A stretch of DNA of 11,044 nt from Propionibacteriaceae bacterium. GTDB lineage: Bacteria; Actinomycetota; Actinomycetes; Propionibacteriales; Propionibacteriaceae. The number at the start of each line of letters is the position of its first letter. The stretch's first letter is position 1. The translations under genes and the position numbers were made by a program. Location: contig JAIRVA010000210.1 in the NCBI GenBank assembly GCA_031254155.1, forward strand, positions 1 to 11,044. The letters run 5' to 3'. Under the pieces are notes generated by a model. That model did no database searches, was not told where the DNA came from, and saw only the letters and a list, made by a program, of their open reading frames with translations. Positions 5,878-11,044 of this stretch are shown here, piece by piece.

Positions 5878-6915
5878 TCACGCCCGGCCCAGCGTGGATT
5901 CTCGCGGTACGAGCCGGAAGTCGGCGAACACTTCTCGCGGCGGCCCGGCCGGGTCGAACCCGTCGACCAGCCCCATGCGTTCGCACAGCATCTGGATGGC
6001 GGTACGGGCGATCTGCTCTCGGCCCGGATCGATCGATGACAAGGTCGGACGGGCGAACTCGGTGTCCTCCACGTTGTCGAAGCCGATCACGGCGACATCG
6101 TCCGGTACCCTGACCCCGCGGTTCCCGAGCTCGTGGATCGCGCCGAGCGCCAGCGCATCGTTGAAGCACACGACGGCGTCGACGCCCTTCCGGCGGTCGA
6201 GGATCTGCCCCATCAACAGCGCGCCGGTCGACCGCAACCACACGCCTGGCCCCTCGACCAGCTCGGGATCCACGGGCAGACCGGCGGCGGCGAGGGCTGT
6301 CATCGCGCCTTTGTACCGCAGGCTGGCCGACGACACCCGGGTGTCGTTGTAGCCGATGATGGCGATTTTCCGCCGGCCGAGCTGGACAAGGTGCTCGACC
6401 TGGGCCCGCGCCCCCTCGATATTTCGCATTGTCACATGGTCACACGGGGCGCCGAAGATCGTCTCCCCCAGCACGACCAGGGGAAAGTTCACGTTGAACA
6501 GGGCGCTCTCCGTCTGTCCGACGTTGACCGGCGAGAAGACGACGCCGTCGACGAGACTGCGCGTGTCCCCCCGCAACACTCGGTGTTCGGCGTTGTGGTC
6601 GTAGTGGTACGCCTCCAGCAGGACCGTCAGTCCGCGGGCGAAGGCCTCGTGGACGATAGAGTCGGCCAGTTCGGCGAAGTACGGGTTGCGCAGTTCGGGG
6701 ATCGCCAGCTTGATCAACCTCGTCCGGCCCTGGGCGAGGTTTCGCGCCGTCACGTTGACCTGGTACCCCAACGCCGCAATCGCCGCCTCGACACGCGCCT
6801 TCGTCTCCGGGCGCAGGTAACGATAGCCGTTGAGTACGTTGGACACCGTCTTGAGCGACACCCCAGCCGTACGAGCGACATCGCTCATCGTGACCGATCC
6901 CTGAGCTCGACCCAT
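5878..6915 (-). CDS. LacI-family transcriptional repressor of the sugar-uptake operon
   Basis: A 345-residue regulator, the usual length. I start it at ATG 6915, which has GAGAGG 4 bases upstream; a GTG at 6933 would add six residues. The helix-turn-helix is at about residues 10-30 (MSDVARTAGVSLKTVSNVLN followed by G), then RPETKARVEAAIAALGY and a hinge near residue 59 (NLAQGRT). The periplasmic-binding-protein-like sensor domain follows, with LIKLAIPELRNPYFAELADS, DGVVFSP, IIGYNDTR, DAVVCFNDALALGAIHELGN and VIGFDNVEDTEFARPTLSSI as clear family landmarks. It would bind the two AGCGCT-centred operators in the 148-nt gap to the binding-protein gene and release them on binding a sugar. A weak palindrome in front of its own start suggests possible autoregulation. 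The inducer is unknown. Confidence 0.95.
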   Translation of the reverse strand: MGRAQGSVTMSDVARTAGVSLKTVSNVLNGYRYLRPETKARVEAAIAALGYQVNVTARNLAQGRTRLIKLAIPELRNPYFAELADSIVHEAFARGLTVLLEAYHYDHNAEHRVLRGDTRSLVDGVVFSPVNVGQTESALFNVNFPLVVLGETIFGAPCDHVTMRNIEGARAQVEHLVQLGRRKIAIIGYNDTRVSSASLRYKGAMTALAAAGLPVDPELVEGPGVWLRSTGALLMGQILDRRKGVDAVVCFNDALALGAIHELGNRGVRVPDDVAVIGFDNVEDTEFARPTLSSIDPGREQIARTAIQMLCERMGLVDGFDPAGPPREVFADFRLVPRESTLGRA

Positions 6916-6931
6916 GGCCCCTCTCTTCGTC

Positions 6932-6944
6932 ACACTGAAGTGTA
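6932..6944 (-). promoter_or_regulatory. Possible lacI promoter element and weak palindrome
   Basis: On the minus strand a TACACT hexamer (6939-6944) could be a -10 box 23 bases before the repressor ATG. It overlaps the small palindrome ACACTGAAGTGT (6932-6943). I see no good -35. The flanking TACA half-site resembles the outer part of the operon operators but lacks the AGCGCT core, so autoregulation is only a guess. Confidence 0.3.
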
Positions 6945-7056
6945 CTCATCCAGAGCGGTCACCCGGGCGTGCCCGACTGCCCGTGCCGGTCCGACGTCCA
7001 TACCGTGTCTGCCCGCATATATACCTTGTGCAAAATGTCATAACGCGTGGTTCCAA

Positions 7057-7119
7057 GCTCGAGTGATGGGAAATGTACGGTGGGGAGGCCCAAAACTGTA
7101 CATTTCCCATCACTCGAGC
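7057..7119. repeat. Long perfect hairpin (22-bp arms) downstream of tRNA-Ala
   Basis: Arms 7057-7078 and 7098-7119 are exact 22-base reverse complements. The outer part is GCTCGAG and the inner part AAATGTAC. Three more bases on each side can pair (one G-U), leaving about 13 unpaired loop bases within 7082-7094. It starts 25 bases after the 3' end of the minus-strand tRNA and lies 142 bases before the repressor start. The simplest role is a terminator without a U-tract for the tRNA transcript. The symmetry is unusually perfect, so an insertion-type repeat or a small structured RNA is also possible. Confidence 0.85.
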
Positions 7120-7121
7120 GT

Positions 7122-7127
7122 ATTATA
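7122..7127 (-). promoter_or_regulatory. Perfect TATAAT hexamer between tRNA-Ala and the long hairpin
   Basis: On the minus strand TATAAT sits 17 bases after the tRNA end, inside a 6-bp inverted repeat (GAGCGT/ACGCTC, 7116-7133). Transcription from it would start just inside the long hairpin and run toward the repressor gene. No convincing -35 is present, so it may be a coincidence of A/T-rich intergenic DNA. Confidence 0.3.
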
Positions 7128-7144
7128 ACGCTCATTGTTTATTG

Positions 7145-7217
7145 TGGAGCACAGGGGGCTCGAACCCCTGACTTCGACCTTGCAAAGGTCGCACTCTACC
7201 AGCTGAGTTAGTGCCCC
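7145..7217 (-). tRNA. tRNA-Ala (anticodon TGC)
   Basis: The 73-base minus-strand sequence folds into a complete cloverleaf. The acceptor is GGGGCAC with GTGCTCC, the D-arm ACTC/GAGT, the anticodon arm CGACC-TTTGCAA-GGTCG, and the T-arm AGGGG-TTCGAGC-CCCCT. The G3-U70 wobble pair, the hallmark of alanine tRNAs, is present, and the discriminator base is A. The 3' CCA is not encoded: the next bases are CAA, so CCA must be added after transcription. In many actinobacteria the Ala(TGC) tRNA lies near gyrA and a DLW-39 gene, and the DLW-39-like neighbour here fits that context. Confidence 0.97.
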
Positions 7218-7223
7218 AAAGGT

Positions 7224-7290
7224 ACCCGCCGTAGTCCAAGCCAACCCAGAAACAGCAACCAAAATCCTAGACCAGGGTCCTACGGCGGGT
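7224..7290 (-). repeat. Inverted repeat bracketing the tRNA-Ala leader
   Basis: Arms 7224-7234 and 7280-7290 (ACCCGCCGTAG and its exact complement) enclose a 45-base loop. Together they span almost the entire leader between the inferred transcription start and the tRNA 5' end. A precursor RNA would fold as a closed stem 6 bases upstream of the mature tRNA, possibly guiding RNase P or RNase III processing. The function is inferred. Confidence 0.65.
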
Positions 7291-7297
7291 GCAAATG

Positions 7298-7303
7298 ATT
7301 ATA
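7298..7303 (-). promoter_or_regulatory. -10 box of the tRNA-Ala promoter
   Basis: On the minus strand there is a perfect TATAAT 81 bases upstream of the tRNA. The -35 region near 7319-7326 is a poor match. Transcription would start at about 7291, right at the outer arm of the leader inverted repeat. Confidence 0.5.
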
Positions 7304-7333
7304 CCCCTACGACGCACGCGTTCACACACGCGC

Positions 7334-7365
7334 ACCACACGTACTCACCACACGTACTCACCACA
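7334..7365. repeat. Tandem 13-bp direct repeat
   Basis: The unit ACCACACGTACTC occurs twice exactly (7334-7346 and 7347-7359), followed by a partial third copy (ACCACA, 7360-7365). It lies between the DLW-39-like gene stop and the tRNA promoter, about 30 to 55 bases upstream of the TATAAT. It could be a protein-binding array or simply replication slippage. Confidence 0.75.
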
Positions 7366-7401
7366 TCATCGGACCCCGATGCACTGAGCGCCCCCGGCGA
7401 C

Positions 7402-7584
7402 TTACTCCGCCGGCTCCTCGTCGTCCTCGGCCTCCGAGCGGCAACCACCGCAGCAACCGGGGCTCGGTACCTTGGCCAGGGCCTCGTTCCACAACTGACG
7501 GGCCTCGGTCTGGCGCTGGGTGACGACGTAGATGACGGCACCGATGCCGATCAAAACAAGCATGACGCGAAGGAACTTCTTCAT
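7402..7584 (-). CDS. DLW-39-like small membrane protein with a Cys-Cys-x-x-Cys cluster
   Basis: A 60-residue protein. A short basic start (MKKFLR) leads to one membrane helix at about residues 6-22 (RVMLVLIGIGAVIYVV), then QRQTEARQLWNEAL, which resembles the conserved segment ending in DLW-EA that names the DLW-39 family of actinobacteria. The function of that family is unknown. Unusual here are a CCGGC cluster (Cys44, Cys45, Cys48) and a strongly acidic tail (EAEDDEEPAE). Position beside tRNA-Ala matches the family's common location. There is no strong ribosome binding site, only GGTGAG very close to the ATG. The same frame stays open far upstream through the antisense of the kinase gene, but that part is not a gene. 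Confidence 0.75.
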   Translation of the reverse strand: MKKFLRVMLVLIGIGAVIYVVTQRQTEARQLWNEALAKVPSPGCCGGCRSEAEDDEEPAE

Positions 7585-7709
7585 ACTCACCAGTGTCTCA
7601 TACGCCGCCGACAATTCGTACCACACCCTCTCCGCCAGACTCGCCGTCAATAACCGCGGCGCGCCATCACAAAATTGCGCAATCAGCACTAATTCGATAG
7701 GCAATCGAC

Positions 7710-7715
7710 TACAAT
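7710..7715 (+). promoter_or_regulatory. -10 box of the two-component operon, 7 bp before a GTG start
   Basis: TACAAT lies 7 bases before GTG 7723, so transcription would begin at or next to that codon. Leaderless mRNAs are common in actinobacteria. If translation starts at GTG 7738 instead, the mRNA would have a 15-nt leader carrying AGGA (7729-7732). No good -35 is visible. Confidence 0.5.
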
Positions 7716-7722
7716 ATGTCTC

Positions 7723-8949
7723 GTGCACAGGACGAACGTGTTCAGAGCCGCAGGGGCGACCAGGACTGACTGGTTGTTGAACGCGTCCCTGGCTGCCATG
7801 GGGTTCGTCCTGGTACACCTGCCGTTTGTCGGTGTCGTGGTCCTCATCAACACGGGCATGCCCGCCCGCGACTGGATCATCCTCGCACTGGTCGGCCTCC
7901 CCGCATTCGCGACCGTCGTCCTGCGCCGCCACTACCCGACCTGGTTTTTGACCGGCGCGAGCCTGGCACTCTGCCTCCAGATTGCGGTCGTCCCGTACCC
8001 CACGATCTCCTGGATCCTGCTGCCGCTCGCGGTGTACGACGTGTCGCGCTGGATGCCGGCGGTGGTCGTCCGGGTGAGTCTGGGCGTCGCGCTCGTGATC
8101 ACCGTCGTCGGCGGGGTGCGCTGGTTGCCGGCGAACAGCGGTGCATCCGATGTCGTCCGTACGGCCATGATCTTCGTCGCTGTGTCGGTCGCGGGGGCGG
8201 TGACAACGGCGTACTCGCTCGGGCGCAGGCGGTACGAGGTGGAGGCGGCACTGGAGCGCCAGCGGCAGCTTGAGGCCGATGCGGCCGAGCTGCACCAGGC
8301 CGAACAGGCCGCCCGACAGCGCAGTCTGGAAACGGAGATCCGGACGAACATTGCTCGTGAGTTGCACGACATCGTGGCCCACTCGATCTCGGTGATGGTC
8401 GTCCAGGCCGAGGGCGGGCTCGTCCAGGTCCAGCGGCGGCCGGAGCGGGCGCAGCAGGCGTTGTCACAGATCTCGGACACGGGCCGGGAGGCGCTGCACG
8501 AGATGCGCCGGATCGTCCGGACGCTGCGGTCGAGTACGGAGCGCGGGCTCAACATGTCCTCCGCCCCCAACCTGGCCGACCTGAGCGCCCTGGTCGACAA
8601 GGCACAGGCGACTCTGACGATCTCGGGCACGCCGCACGGGTCGACGCCAAGCATCGAAATGACAATTTATCGCGTCATCCAGGAGGCGCTCACCAACTCG
8701 CTGAAGCACGGGGGCCCGGACGCCGATCCGCACGTTTTGCTCGCGTGGCACCCCCTGCACGTGTCGGTGACCGTGACCAACCACGTGGGCAGTACGCCGG
8801 AAATGAATGATCAACGGGGAACAGGGCTCATCGGGATGGCGGAGCGCGTCCAGGCGCTCGAGGGGACGCTGACCGTGGGTCCGACGGACACAGGAGGTTT
8901 CAGGGTATGCGCGCAGATTCCGTTGAATACAAACCAGCGCGGCCAGTGA
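7723..8949 (+). CDS. Sensor histidine kinase, DesK/NarL type (HisKA_3)
   Basis: A 408-residue membrane sensor kinase. The first ~165 residues hold about six hydrophobic segments (for example ASLAAMGFVLVHLPFVGVVV and AMIFVAVSVAGAVTTAYSLG) with no recognisable extracellular ligand domain, so the signal may be sensed in the membrane. A helical linker rich in Gln, Glu and Ala (about 170-205) leads to the HisKA_3 box RTNIARELHDIVAHSISVMV with phospho-acceptor His215. The ATPase domain has the N-box RVIQEALTNSLKHG (Asn325) and the G-box GTGLIGMAERV (366-376). The response regulator gene overlaps its 3' end by 43 nt. GTG 7723 is the longest start and GTG 7738 a good alternative. The stimulus and target genes are unknown. 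Confidence 0.93.
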   Translation: MHRTNVFRAAGATRTDWLLNASLAAMGFVLVHLPFVGVVVLINTGMPARDWIILALVGLPAFATVVLRRHYPTWFLTGASLALCLQIAVVPYPTISWILLPLAVYDVSRWMPAVVVRVSLGVALVITVVGGVRWLPANSGASDVVRTAMIFVAVSVAGAVTTAYSLGRRRYEVEAALERQRQLEADAAELHQAEQAARQRSLETEIRTNIARELHDIVAHSISVMVVQAEGGLVQVQRRPERAQQALSQISDTGREALHEMRRIVRTLRSSTERGLNMSSAPNLADLSALVDKAQATLTISGTPHGSTPSIEMTIYRVIQEALTNSLKHGGPDADPHVLLAWHPLHVSVTVTNHVGSTPEMNDQRGTGLIGMAERVQALEGTLTVGPTDTGGFRVCAQIPLNTNQRGQ

Positions 8950-9605
8950 GGACCACCCCGATCCGGGTGGCGCTCGTCGACGACCAAGTCCTTGTCCGCA
9001 GCGGTTTTCGCATGATGATCGAGGCGGAAGACGACATTGAGGTTGTCGGAGAGGCCAACACCGGCGTCGAGGCGCTCGAGGTTGTGCACGACACACCGGT
9101 CGATGTGATGCTGATGGATGTCCGGATGCCCGGCATCGACGGGATCGAGACGACCCGGCAGATTATCGATGCGGGGTACCCGGTCAAGATCATCATCTTG
9201 ACCACGTTCGACCTTGACGACTACGTGTACGAGGCGATGCGCGCCGGTGCTAGCGGCTTCCTGCTCAAGGATGCGCGGGCGACGGAGTTGGTGGACGCGA
9301 TCCACGCCGTCGACTCAGGCGACGCGATCATTGCACCGTCGACGACCCGCCGGCTGCTCTCCAACCTCGTACCCCGGCCGGACAAGGGTGCCCGCGACCC
9401 CCGGCTCGACCTGCTCACGGATCGCGAGACGGATGTCCTGAAGACCATCGCCATCGGGTGGAACAACACCGAGATCGCCGAGGGGCTGCATCTGGCCGAG
9501 GGTACGGTGAAGACGCACATCTCCCGGTTGCTCTTCAAGTTGCAGGCCCGCGACCGGGTGGGGCTCGTCCTGCTCGCGTACGACATGGGGCTCGTCGAGC
9601 GGTAG
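8907..9605 (+). CDS. Response regulator, NarL/LuxR family
   Basis: A 232-residue DNA-binding partner of the kinase encoded upstream. The receiver domain begins at about residue 18 (IRVALVDDQVLVRSGFRMMI) with acidic-pocket Asp25/Asp26, phospho-acceptor Asp71 (DVMLMDVRMPGIDG), a Thr in ILTTFD and Lys121 in FLLKDA. The C-terminal LuxR helix-turn-helix is LTDRETDVLKTIAIGWNNTE followed by IAEGLHLAEGTVKTHISRLL. ATG 8907 lies inside the kinase gene, 9 bases after AGGAGG (8892-8897), so the two are translationally coupled. All key residues are present and it should be functional. Confidence 0.95.
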   Translation: MRADSVEYKPARPVRTTPIRVALVDDQVLVRSGFRMMIEAEDDIEVVGEANTGVEALEVVHDTPVDVMLMDVRMPGIDGIETTRQIIDAGYPVKIIILTTFDLDDYVYEAMRAGASGFLLKDARATELVDAIHAVDSGDAIIAPSTTRRLLSNLVPRPDKGARDPRLDLLTDRETDVLKTIAIGWNNTEIAEGLHLAEGTVKTHISRLLFKLQARDRVGLVLLAYDMGLVER

Positions 9606-9687
9606 ACCCACCCACTTCCGCGAAAGCATGAAAACGCGTCAGAATGGGGCGGAAAACGTACCGCAATCCCACAACTCTGGCCTGTGG

Positions 9688-9704
9688 CGCGCCCGCGGGG
9701 CGCG
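9688..9704. terminator. GC-rich 7-bp hairpin after the two-component operon
   Basis: CGCGCCC (9688-9694) pairs exactly with 9698-9704 across a 3-base loop, 83 bases after the response regulator stop. It lacks a U-tract and lies in very GC-rich sequence where such repeats arise by chance, so it is a weak terminator candidate. Confidence 0.3.
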
Positions 9705-9817
9705 ACGCGGGGGTGACACCAGCGGGGCAACACCAGGACAACATCGACCGGATGACGGCCAACACGTGGCACAACACCGGGCGGGAAGAATGGGGGACCT
9801 GCCGACAAGGAGGCCCC

Positions 9818-10498
9818 GTGTCCACTCGCTCCCGTACTACTTCCCGTACGACTCAGTTCTCCTCCATCGCGACCCGTCTCAACGAGGAGTGGGAGGAAAT
9901 CCGCGGTCTGCCAGCCACCTGGATCACGCCGTCCCCCGAGCTGGACGCGGTGCTCACGAGCGTCCGTTTCAACCCGGATCAGGTCCTGCGCGGTCTCATC
10001 GCAGCTTGTCAGAGTGGGTACCACCTCGCGGGCCGTACCGTCGTCCAGGCCGTACTCCCCAAGCTCATCCTCCTCAACACCTCACCCCCGTACCCCGCGC
10101 TCGACCATCTGGTCTCCGCTCTGTGGATCCGGATCGCCCACTATTCGCTGGAGCGGCGACCGCAGTCGGTGGTGGCGAACCTGGTCCTGGACACGCGCAA
10201 GGACGTGCTCGCCGAGCATGCTCGCCCCGAATGGCTGGTGACCAACCTTGAGACCGTGGGCGAACGCCTCACCCGACCTAGTCCGACGATCGACATTGTC
10301 CTGAACACCGCCCGGGACCTTCGGCTCGCGTCGGCGGAATCACTCGGCATTGTCGAGAAAGTGTACGGTGAGGGATTGCCGGCCGGCCGGGTCGCGGAGG
10401 TGTACGACATCAGTCCGGGGGCAGTCCGGCGGCGGTGTGCCGACACGGTCCACCGGCTCCGCGCCCACCGAGACCTCCTCCTTGAGATGGCCGCGTGA
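9818..10498 (+). CDS. Protein of unknown function with sigma region 4-like C-terminal helix-turn-helix
   Basis: A 226-residue protein. GTG 9818 is chosen because AAGGAGG (9807-9813) ends 4 bases before it. The frame extends upstream to 9644, but that part has no ribosome binding site and reads as non-protein-like. The body is helical and soluble, with no signal peptide. The last ~55 residues (ESLGIVEKVYGEGLPAGRVA, then EVYDISPGAVRRRCADTVHR) have the layout of a sigma-70 region 4/LuxR-like helix-turn-helix: a helix, a DISPGAVRRR recognition segment, and a basic end. I see no region 2, so it is not an ordinary sigma factor; DNA binding is plausible but unproven. It follows the response regulator gene by 212 nt and converges on the next gene with only 7 bases between stops. 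Confidence 0.8.
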   Translation: MSTRSRTTSRTTQFSSIATRLNEEWEEIRGLPATWITPSPELDAVLTSVRFNPDQVLRGLIAACQSGYHLAGRTVVQAVLPKLILLNTSPPYPALDHLVSALWIRIAHYSLERRPQSVVANLVLDTRKDVLAEHARPEWLVTNLETVGERLTRPSPTIDIVLNTARDLRLASAESLGIVEKVYGEGLPAGRVAEVYDISPGAVRRRCADTVHRLRAHRDLLLEMAA

Positions 10499-10505
10499 GC
10501 CGAGG

Positions 10506-10913
10506 TCACCGGACCTGCCCAGCCAGGGCCCGGTCGAGAAAGTCCTGCAAATCTCCGGTTTCGCCGTCCTTGCCCCCACGGCCGACGACCAGCGGCGGCG
10601 GGCTCGGCCGCAATTGGACGCCCCTGAGACGCGCCATGAAACCACCGGGTACGGTTAACTGGTAGTACCCCCCGTCGACCCCGATGGCGACCGAGTGATC
10701 ATTGCGGATGTACCACCCACGAACATTGGTCTTGACGACGACCCCGTCGAGCGTCCGGGCCCGCAACTCCACGGCTGGCACGTCGGCCGCCTGCGCCGCC
10801 GCCACAAACCCGTCGACAAGCCGTTGCGCCTGGGCCGACTCGTGCAGGGTGGCTGCCGCCAGCAACTCCGCCCGTCGTTTCGCCGCCCGGTCCCGTTCCT
10901 CCGCCTCAGTCAC
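10506..10913 (-). CDS. Conserved-looking protein of unknown function with acidic/basic helical N-terminus
   Basis: A 135-residue soluble protein. GTG 10913 begins TEAEERDRAAKRRAELLAAA, a charged segment likely to form a helix or coiled coil to about residue 45. A compact beta-rich part follows (VVVKTNVRGWYIRNDHSVAI, GVDGGYYQLTVPGGFMARLR), then a Pro-rich turn, GRGGKDGETGDLQDFLDRAL and a short tail. The Gly/aromatic spacing looks like a conserved fold, and I have the impression of similar actinobacterial hypothetical proteins, but I cannot assign a family or function. No ribosome binding site is obvious before the GTG. Its 3' end meets the convergent gene ending at 10498. Confidence 0.75.
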   Translation of the reverse strand: MTEAEERDRAAKRRAELLAAATLHESAQAQRLVDGFVAAAQAADVPAVELRARTLDGVVVKTNVRGWYIRNDHSVAIGVDGGYYQLTVPGGFMARLRGVQLRPSPPPLVVGRGGKDGETGDLQDFLDRALAGQVR

Positions 10914-10977
10914 CCGATCAGCCTAGGGAACCGCTGATTTACCATGTGCCGCCATCCGAACGCCAAGACGGGCGATC

Positions 10978-11035
10978 TGCGCCTACTACATGTTGCGATG
11001 GACGTCCAGTCCATGTACAACATGTAGTAGGCGCA
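10978..11035. repeat. Long two-part hairpin at the right edge (18-bp plus 6-bp stems)
   Basis: Outer arms 10978-10995 and 11018-11035 are exact 18-base reverse complements (TGCGCCTACTACATGTTG on the left). Inner arms 10998-11003 and 11009-11014 (ATGGAC and GTCCAT) continue the stem after a 2/3-base internal loop, closing on a 5-base loop. It lies about 65 bases upstream of the minus-strand gene starting at 10913. It could be the terminator of a gene beyond the edge, or an intergenic repeat of the same style as the hairpin at 7057-7119. Confidence 0.85.
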
Positions 11036-11044
11036 TCTCATCCC

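Noticed and set aside
6133..7128. 331-codon plus-strand frame across the LacI gene
   Set aside because: It is antisense to a clear LacI-family gene. Long opposite-strand frames are expected in high-GC DNA.
7224..7365. Possible CRISPR array or attachment site beside the tRNA gene
   Set aside because: There are only two direct-repeat copies with no spacers, and no duplicated tRNA 3' end or integrase gene is present in the window.
7585..8382. Long minus-strand frame extending the DLW-39-like gene to 326 codons
   Set aside because: The upstream part is antisense to the histidine kinase and reads as low-complexity Arg/Asp/His. Only the last 60 codons, from MKKFLR, form a plausible protein.
9644..9817. 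Upstream extension of the gene starting at 9818 to an ATG at 9644
   Set aside because: There is no ribosome binding site at 9644, the 58 extra residues are not protein-like, and a strong AAGGAGG site sits 4 bases before GTG 9818.

Overview
The window comes from a high-GC Gram-positive (actinobacterial) chromosome. The evidence is strong G/C bias at third codon positions, several GTG starts, a lipoprotein-type sugar-binding gene with a LacI regulator, a DLW-39-like small protein beside tRNA-Ala(TGC), and a DesK/NarL-type two-component pair. No species-level marker is present, so I do not name a genus. Both ends look like arbitrary or contig edges. The left end has T10 and C10 runs, and the right end stops just past a long hairpin.

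Left segment (1-2340). A minus-strand DUF1016/YhcG-type gene runs off the left edge, and its tail loses the family pattern. A 436-nt gene-free stretch follows. Then come two coupled plus-strand genes: a secreted protein of about 340 residues with a hydrophobic C-terminal module, and an 86-residue membrane protein overlapping it by 4 nt. The secreted gene has an in-frame TGA at codon 9, inside an otherwise good signal peptide. From about 564 to 2340 the segment is visibly less GC-rich and has very few GTAC tetranucleotides compared with the rest, which suggests horizontally acquired DNA.

Central segment (2341-6950, all minus strand). This is a CUT1-type carbohydrate uptake locus, in transcription order: LacI-family repressor, solute-binding lipoprotein, two permeases. 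A promoter (TCGACA, 17 bp, TAGACT) lies directly in front of the binding-protein gene. Two related palindromic operators flank and overlap it, which is good evidence for repression by the adjacent LacI protein. A perfect 11-bp hairpin sits between the binding-protein and permease genes. No ATPase or glycosidase is encoded here, so a shared ATPase elsewhere is expected.

Right segment (6950-11044). A 22-bp perfect hairpin lies downstream of a minus-strand tRNA-Ala(TGC). The tRNA has a TATAAT promoter and a leader bracketed by an 11-bp inverted repeat. A DLW-39-like 60-residue protein is followed by divergent, overlapping histidine kinase and LuxR-type response regulator genes, possibly expressed from a leaderless or near-leaderless mRNA. 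Two convergent genes of unknown function come next, one ending in a sigma region 4-like helix-turn-helix. A second long hairpin closes the window.

I see no CRISPR array, no complete insertion sequence and no recognisable defence operon. The most unusual items are the TGA-interrupted secreted protein with its coupled membrane partner, the perfect palindrome inside the DUF1016 gene, the two long intergenic hairpins, and the strong GTAC enrichment of the chromosomal part.
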